A stretch of 20,096 nt of DNA from an uncultured Desulfomonile sp. (GTDB lineage Bacteria > Desulfobacterota > Desulfomonilia > Desulfomonilales > Desulfomonilaceae). This document shows, piece after piece, positions 15,965 to 20,096 of this stretch. The stretch is from contig CALDNG010000461.1 in NCBI GenBank assembly GCA_937915285.1, forward strand, positions 1 through 20,096, written 5' to 3'. Both the position numbers and the translations under genes were made by a program. Numbering within the stretch: the first letter of the stretch is position 1; each line of letters begins with the position of its first letter. A model generated the notes under the pieces. That model saw only the letters and a program-made list of their open reading frames with translations. It was not told the DNA's origin and made no database searches.

Positions 15965-16810
15965 ATGGAATATTGGACGGAATCAGATGGTTTGAAACTT
16001 TACCTGGCGGAAATAGACCGTTACCCGATACTCTCGCGTGAGCGAGAAAACGAATTGGCACTACAATACAAGGAAAACGGTGACTTGAATGCTGTCAATG
16101 AACTCGTTACATCCAATCTCCGTTTCGTAATAAAGGTGGCGTTGGGGTACAAGAATTATGGTGTGAGAATAATGGATCTGATTCAGGAAGGTAACCTCGG
16201 GCTAATCAAGGCTGTTGAGCGTTTTGATCCCGACAAAGGTTACCGTCTCATATCTTATGCTGTCTGGTGGATCAAGGCATACATTCAGAATCACATAATT
16301 AAATCATGGTCTCTGGTCAAAATGGGGACAACGCAGGCCCAGCGTAAACTGTTCTACCGCATAGGGGATTTGCCTGAGGCCACAGATACCGACGACCACT
16401 CCGAAAACGTGACTCAGCTAGCAGACAGGATAAATGTGTCTGAAGAAGAAGTTTTCGACATGTGGTCCAGACTCAAATGCAGGGATCTATCTTTGGATGA
16501 CATGCTGGGTGAAAATTCCAGAGATTCTTTTGCAGATACCCTAAAAGACGAGACCATGAATCAGGAACTGGCGTTGTCTGAGATTCAGCAACAGGTGTGC
16601 CTGGAGGATTGGGCTGACAAGGCGATGGAGACCCTGAATCACAGGGAGAGATACATTATTCAGAAACGGATTCTGTCTGAGCAGCCAGAAACTCTAAAGG
16701 AACTGGGCGAGCATTTCGGGGTTACCAGAGAGCGGGCTCGTCAGATCGAGAGAGCCGCCTTGCAGAAGTTGAAAGGAAACTTCCTGCATTCAGAGCTTGC
16801 AGCGGCGTAA
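15965..16810 (+). CDS. rpoH: Heat-shock sigma factor RpoH (sigma-32)
   Basis: Directs RNA polymerase to heat-shock promoters. The 281-residue length matches RpoH. Region 2 is intact (NLRFVIKVALGY, DLIQEGNLGLIKAVERFDP, SYAVWWIKAYIQNHI). The RpoH box is visible as QRKLFYRIG (126-134), which separates it from other group 3 sigma factors and RpoD. Region 4 ends in the helix-turn-helix LKELGEHFGVTRERARQIE (245-263). ATG 15965 is chosen because GGGAGGT (15954-15960) lies just before it. The frame is open further upstream, to 15860, but that would run through the terminator. Lying directly after a Lon-like protease gene suggests a shared stress setting, though the terminator argues for separate transcripts. 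No E. coli-type thermosensor is evident by eye. Confidence 0.96.
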   Translation: MEYWTESDGLKLYLAEIDRYPILSRERENELALQYKENGDLNAVNELVTSNLRFVIKVALGYKNYGVRIMDLIQEGNLGLIKAVERFDPDKGYRLISYAVWWIKAYIQNHIIKSWSLVKMGTTQAQRKLFYRIGDLPEATDTDDHSENVTQLADRINVSEEEVFDMWSRLKCRDLSLDDMLGENSRDSFADTLKDETMNQELALSEIQQQVCLEDWADKAMETLNHRERYIIQKRILSEQPETLKELGEHFGVTRERARQIERAALQKLKGNFLHSELAAA

Positions 16811-16833
16811 TTCCTCAAAAGCTTTAGATGGTC

Positions 16834-16863
16834 GGCGGCGAATTGTTTCAAGCCGCCTTTTTT
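16834..16863 (+). terminator. Intrinsic terminator of rpoH
   Basis: GGCGGC (16834-16839) and GCCGCC (16852-16857) pair, with an inner TTG/CAA extension, followed by six T. It lies 23 bases after the rpoH stop. Confidence 0.9.
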
Positions 16864-16874
16864 ATTTGAAAAAC

Positions 16875-16892
16875 CAGGGACATCATTCCCTG
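16875..16892 (-). terminator. Weak minus-strand terminator at the end of the small lipoprotein gene
   Basis: On the minus strand CAGGGA-ATGATG-TCCCTG is a 6-bp stem with a six-base loop, followed by G and five T. The hairpin includes the stop codon of the lipoprotein gene (16883-16885). Together with the rpoH terminator it separates these convergent genes. Confidence 0.5.
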
Positions 16893-17056
16893 AAGGTTGG
16901 ATCTCTCGGGATTTCGTAAGTGTTTTTTGGGGCTTTGAAAGGGCTCTCCTTGCCGTCCTTGGTTTTAAAGTTTGCGTCCATCAGGGACGCGCAGCCACTC
17001 AAAAATACAAACACACTCAATGCCGCAATAAATCCAGAAATTTTACCGATTAACAT
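16883..17056 (-). CDS. Small lipoprotein, 57 residues
   Basis: No family recognised. Seen: a short basic start (MLIGK), a hydrophobic stretch, and a clear lipobox LSGC with the lipidated cysteine at position 22, followed by ASLMDANF. The residue after the cysteine is Ala, not Asp, so outer-membrane sorting is plausible. The mature part is about 36 residues, hydrophilic, rich in Lys and Pro, ending DPTFRE. The signal sequence and lipobox reading in this frame support a real gene; a longer frame on the opposite strand has no such feature. The Shine-Dalgarno is poor. A minus-strand hairpin with T-tract overlaps its stop. It is divergent from the 77-residue gene, with a 17-base dyad between them. 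Confidence 0.72.
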   Translation of the reverse strand: MLIGKISGFIAALSVFVFLSGCASLMDANFKTKDGKESPFKAPKNTYEIPRDPTFRE

Positions 17057-17093
17057 AACTTACGCCCAATTAAGGATTCTTTTTTTGAGGCGC

Positions 17094-17110
17094 ATGTTGA
17101 ATTTGAACAT
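17094..17110. promoter_or_regulatory. 17-base dyad between the divergent lipoprotein and 77-residue genes
   Basis: ATGTTGAATTTGAACAT is symmetric at 7 of 8 base pairs around a central T. Its right part, AATTTGAACAT, also occurs twice at 7888-7983. A TTGTAT (17110-17115) and TATTAT (17134-17139) with an 18-base spacer follow on the plus strand and may be the promoter of the 77-residue gene. Operator function is inferred. Confidence 0.4.
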
Positions 17111-17181
17111 TGTATGAACTCATCCACAGGCGCTATTATGCTTCATGGAGTAGGGAAAACTCATGAACAGGGAGTTGGTTG

Positions 17182-17415
17182 ATGGAATCGATGCCGTTTC
17201 TCCATGCTAACAACATCTTCACAATTACTTTCGAGGACGATCTGGCATTTGTCGAGGTCAGATCAATCCTGGACCAATTGCTGGAACTCAACGCTTTCAG
17301 AGCAGATACCCAGGAATTAGAAGGTTATTACAGTCTCGTCCATGAAGAGACACTTTTCCGGGTATGGGTTTCAGAAATGGAAGTTATCATTCAAAAAACG
17401 ACATCCAAATTGTAA
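17182..17415 (+). CDS. Small cytoplasmic protein of unknown function, 77 residues
   Basis: I do not recognise a family. ATG 17182 is chosen over the adjoining TTG 17179 because AGGGAG (17169-17174) lies seven bases before it. The protein is acidic, with no signal peptide or membrane segment. Its pattern of alternating strand-like stretches (FTITFEDDLAFVEV, YYSLVHEETLFRVWVSEMEVIIQ) around a helix (SILDQLLELNAF) suggests a small alpha/beta fold. The good ribosome-binding site, plausible promoter and coherent secondary structure support a real gene. It ends 16 bases before the convergent TPR-protein gene, with no terminator visible between them. Confidence 0.6.
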   Translation: MESMPFLHANNIFTITFEDDLAFVEVRSILDQLLELNAFRADTQELEGYYSLVHEETLFRVWVSEMEVIIQKTTSKL

Positions 17416-17431
17416 CTGAATCGATTGTCGG

Positions 17432-18139
17432 TCACGCTGCGGTCAATAACTGTGCGATGCGTGCCCTGACAAAATCCACATCCGGAGCTTCCGGGAATAT
17501 TTTAAGATACTGCTTGTATGCTTGCGCAGCCTCCTTGTTCTTTCCCATAGCCTCATAGATTCTTGCGATCCGCACGTGGGCTTCTCTACGGTATGGGGAA
17601 GTCGTGTCTCTGGCAAACTGTTCGAAAAGGGTAATGGCCTTGTCATAGTTGTTCAGGGCGAAGAGTGTCTGGGCAATATTGTATTGTACCAGAGGGCCGA
17701 AGCCGTGTTTTGCAAGGCTCGTACTCAGGGCTTTTGAATATTTGTCCAGCGCTTTGTCATACATGGCGCCTTTATAGAGAACATGCCCGCTATATAGAAT
17801 GGCGAGATCCCCACTGACGTAGCCGCTATAATCTTTAGCAATCAAATCAAATTCAGCTAGAAGTTTCTCGAGGGTTTCTTTGGCAGGCTGATTGGCAGAG
17901 GCCGCTTCTTTTTCAAAGTTACGCACGGCAATTTGAAAAAATTCGTGACCACGAGCCTCTTTTCTCGACTGATAGGTGTAATAACCCATACCTATGACCA
18001 AAGCCAGGATCAAAACTATAACCAAAGAAACAAGAATATTCGGGTTTTCTTTTGTAAATTTTATTACCTGACTTGTTGTACTAATGAATTCATCTGGTTC
18101 GTTCAGCAGTTCTTTTCTACTGAGCTTTTTTTCAGCCAC
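17432..18139 (-). CDS. Membrane-anchored TPR protein (YfgM-like)
   Basis: The 235 residues show a short cytoplasmic basic/acidic N-terminus, one membrane helix (about 35-54, ILVSLVIVLILALVIGMGYY) and an extracytoplasmic region with tetratricopeptide-type helix pairs (about 109-140, 150-180 and 186-215; for example YNIAQTLFALNNYDKAITLFEQF). This arrangement resembles YfgM/TPR_21 proteins, which in E. coli associate with the SecYEG-PpiD periplasmic chaperone complex; that role is not shown here. The start is GTG 18139, supported by GAGGTGA on the minus strand just before it. A TTGACT-N17-TATCCA promoter candidate lies about 60 bases upstream. The usual YfgM neighbours (HisS, BamB) are absent from the window. 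Confidence 0.82.
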   Translation of the reverse strand: MAEKKLSRKELLNEPDEFISTTSQVIKFTKENPNILVSLVIVLILALVIGMGYYTYQSRKEARGHEFFQIAVRNFEKEAASANQPAKETLEKLLAEFDLIAKDYSGYVSGDLAILYSGHVLYKGAMYDKALDKYSKALSTSLAKHGFGPLVQYNIAQTLFALNNYDKAITLFEQFARDTTSPYRREAHVRIARIYEAMGKNKEAAQAYKQYLKIFPEAPDVDFVRARIAQLLTAA

Positions 18140-18198
18140 AACTCACCTCATACGATTACAGTTCAAAACATGTAACCAAGAATATGAAATAACATAAA

Positions 18199-18227
18199 TG
18201 GATAGCCCATCTACCCGGTTAAGTCAA
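18199..18227 (-). promoter_or_regulatory. Candidate promoter of the TPR-protein gene
   Basis: On the minus strand TTGACT (18222-18227) is followed after exactly 17 bases by TATCCA (18199-18204), giving a leader of about 50 bases before the GTG start. Spacing and -35 are good; the -10 is moderate. Confidence 0.5.
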
Positions 18228-18315
18228 TCCTAACAGCAATGGCACACTAAATTTGGTCATAACACCACGTATCTTTCAGGAAATTTGATGTTCAGTGACA
18301 CGTTTTTTGTGAATC

Positions 18316-18337
18316 CGGATAGTTGTGAAGCTATCCG
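18316..18337. promoter_or_regulatory. Dyad upstream of mfd
   Basis: CGGATAG (18316-18322) and CTATCCG (18331-18337) are a perfect 7-bp inverted repeat with an 8-base spacer. TTGTGAA occurs both before it (18307-18313) and within its spacer (18323-18329). No T-tract follows on either strand, so an operator is likelier than a terminator. A TATAAT (18383-18388) between it and mfd lacks a clear -35. Confidence 0.35.
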
Positions 18338-18430
18338 ACCAACACCGCTGACGCTTCTATAAGAAAGAGGGATATGATAGATTATAATATTTATGAATGT
18401 GACCCCACTTGAAGGAACTGATCTACGAAA

Positions 18431-20096
18431 ATGTCAGAGCAGGTTTTAGACGAAATAATCCACTTCATATCTTCCAGTAGCCATCCCGGGGCTGTGTACG
18501 GTCTCAAGGGTTCCGCCGGCTCATACCTGATAGCCTCAGCCGTGAAGAGGGGTTCTCCTACTATAATAAAGGTTGAACTGGACTCGGACGCATCATCCAG
18601 TAGCGCACGGGACACAGGTTTTTTTCTGGGACTTGATGAGACGGCATATTCCACTGTGGACTCAAAAATATGTCATTATCCATCCACCAGCACTCAACCC
18701 TACTCTTTTGCCGCTTTTGAATCTGATGTCTGGATCAATCGTGCGGCTGCCATGTACAATCTTTCAGAGGGTCAAAAACCGCGCTTGTTGACGATATCAC
18801 TGGATTCTCTTTTGAGGAAGGTGGTTCCGCGAAAATCCTTTTTGTCCACACTGCTGAATCTGGCAGTGGGGCAGGAGCTTGAGCGAGAATACATACTTGA
18901 AGCGTTGAAAGACGCCGGCTATAGAAGGGCTCCGCTAGTAGAGGATGTAGGGGATTTCTCTGTCAGGGGTTATATCATCGACCTCTTTTCTCCTCTGTAT
19001 TTCAATCCGGTTCGAATAGAACAGTCAGGCGATTTGATCGATTCAATAAGATTTTTTGATCCTGTTAATCAGCGATCAAAGGACTCTGTCCAGGAAATTA
19101 CGATCAGCCCCGTCAATGCATTCATCATACATGAATCCTCTGTGGACAAGGGAATTGAGAGATTTGTAGAAGCCTGTGAACGCCATGGAGTAGAAAAGCG
19201 AATCAGGCAGGGTTTACTGGAAGATCTCAAGATAAGGGCCAGATTTCCAGGAGCCGAAAATTACCTCCCATATTTTTTTGAAGCCCTTGAGCCAATTATC
19301 TCTTACTTTCCGTCTGATTCAATCATGGTTCTTCCGGACATGGAAACAACCCAGAGGACAATAGAAGAACTCTGGGATGAAATTGAGCAGGGTTACAAAA
19401 ATGCCCTGGAGTCGGGGTTTCCTGTTCCAGACCCCACTGACCTCTATCTGACGGGGAATGAATTACTAGAACGCATCAAAACATTCAGAAATGTTATTTT
19501 TGGGGATCTTGAACTAGCTGGTGATAACTTACAAAGTTTCAGGTTGGACTGCGTTTCCAATGCGGATATCCGTTCAGGCCTCGTCAAGTCTCAGGCTTTT
19601 GATACGGCCATGTCAAATCTTGTAAAGAAATTCACGTCATGGAGGGATGTGGGCTGTGCTGTTAACCTGATTAGCCATACGCAGGGTCAGGCAACACGTC
19701 TTTTGAAATTACTCGAACCGTATTCCATAGGGTTGGATTTCGGGGAAACGCAGTTTAACGTTTCTAACACCTCATCCAGCATTACACCTTCAATTTCTCT
19801 TTTCGTGGGTGATCTGTCCTCAGGATTCCGGGCGGAGCGATCTGGACTGGTCTTTTTGACAGAGGAAGAAATTTTTGGCGCCCGAGTAAGATCTTCTTCC
19901 AAGAAAAGGGCTCGAGGACTTTTTATTTCCTCTTTGGATGACCTCTCTGAAGGTGAATCTGTCGTTCACGAAGACTACGGCATAGGGGTCTTTAGAGGAC
20001 TGGTCAAGAAGGAATTTGACGGCATCACCAGCGAGGTAATGGTCATTGAGTATGCCGGGGGTGATTTGCTTTATCATCCGGTGGAAAGACTCCAGA
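18431..20096 (+). CDS. mfd: Transcription-repair coupling factor Mfd (N-terminal part; continues off window)
   Basis: Mfd removes RNA polymerase stalled at DNA lesions and recruits UvrA. About 555 codons are present, roughly half of a typical protein of about 1,150. Visible: the UvrB-homology module, with YILEALKDAGYRRAP and VEDVGDFSVRGYIIDLFSP (about 155-195) and, further on, GDLSSGFRAERSGLVFLTEEEIFG. After this comes the start of the CarD-like RNA-polymerase-interacting domain (GESVVHEDYGIGVFRGL, then EYAGGDLLYHPVERLQ). The translocase motor lies outside the window. Start ATG 18431 is the first in frame after a stop (TGA); AAGGAA lies 12 bases before it, somewhat far. Confidence 0.96.
   Translation, partial: MSEQVLDEIIHFISSSSHPGAVYGLKGSAGSYLIASAVKRGSPTIIKVELDSDASSSSARDTGFFLGLDETAYSTVDSKICHYPSTSTQPYSFAAFESDVWINRAAAMYNLSEGQKPRLLTISLDSLLRKVVPRKSFLSTLLNLAVGQELEREYILEALKDAGYRRAPLVEDVGDFSVRGYIIDLFSPLYFNPVRIEQSGDLIDSIRFFDPVNQRSKDSVQEITISPVNAFIIHESSVDKGIERFVEACERHGVEKRIRQGLLEDLKIRARFPGAENYLPYFFEALEPIISYFPSDSIMVLPDMETTQRTIEELWDEIEQGYKNALESGFPVPDPTDLYLTGNELLERIKTFRNVIFGDLELAGDNLQSFRLDCVSNADIRSGLVKSQAFDTAMSNLVKKFTSWRDVGCAVNLISHTQGQATRLLKLLEPYSIGLDFGETQFNVSNTSSSITPSISLFVGDLSSGFRAERSGLVFLTEEEIFGARVRSSSKKRARGLFISSLDDLSEGESVVHEDYGIGVFRGLVKKEFDGITSEVMVIEYAGGDLLYHPVERLQ

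Noticed and set aside
16920..17117. 65-codon plus-strand frame
   Set aside because: Antisense to the small lipoprotein gene, which has a clear signal sequence and lipobox; this frame has none.
1..20096. Mobile element, prophage, CRISPR or defence island
   Set aside because: No transposase, integrase, terminal repeats, spacer array or defence genes seen; genes are housekeeping-like throughout.

Overview
The window reads as an ordinary chromosomal segment of a Gram-negative, probably anaerobic bacterium. My best guess is a member of the Desulfobacterota (former Deltaproteobacteria). This is inferred from the gene mix: a K+-independent proton-pumping pyrophosphatase, an FmdE-type protein with a C-terminal zinc finger, an AAA_32/Lon-like protease beside rpoH, lipoproteins and Sec-exported proteins. 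No rRNA marker is present to prove it. Base composition looks close to 50% GC in genes, with AT-rich gaps. I see no tRNA, rRNA, CRISPR array, insertion sequence, integrase or phage gene.

Layout. (1) 1-1063, minus: ndk followed almost without gap by rlmN, which runs off the left edge. (2) 1313-3604, plus: an exported SagB-type nitroreductase and a membrane-bound class III nucleotide cyclase, 36 bases apart. (3) 3781-5871, plus: hppA with its own strong ribosome-binding site, ended by an intrinsic terminator. (4) 6086-12181, minus: an exported FG-GAP/VCBS protein cut off from the rest by a terminator, and upstream of it a co-directional group: RNB exoribonuclease, Nudix CoA pyrophosphatase, FmdE-like protein and metallo-beta-lactamase-fold hydrolase. 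(5) 12590-16810, plus: a GmhA-like SIS isomerase, a Lon-like protease and the heat-shock sigma factor RpoH, with a terminator between the last two. (6) 16883-18139: a 57-residue lipoprotein (minus), a 77-residue unknown (plus) and a membrane-anchored TPR protein (minus). (7) 18431 to the right edge, plus: the N-terminal 555 codons of mfd.

How the genes fit together. Most are housekeeping: nucleotide balance (ndk, Nudix), RNA handling (rlmN, RNB), energy conservation from pyrophosphate (hppA), protein quality control and its sigma factor (Lon-like, rpoH), and repair coupled to transcription (mfd). The less ordinary parts are the nitroreductase-cyclase pair, the FmdE/hydrolase pair, two very small genes facing away from a shared dyad, and several structured intergenic stretches.

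I found no clear evidence of a new multi-gene system. The strongest leads are the cyclase with altered purine-recognition positions, the AT-rich gap at 7718-7985 ending in a minus-strand terminator, the hairpin around the gmhA start, and a 10-12 base motif (core ATTTGAACAT) repeated in two separate intergenic regions.
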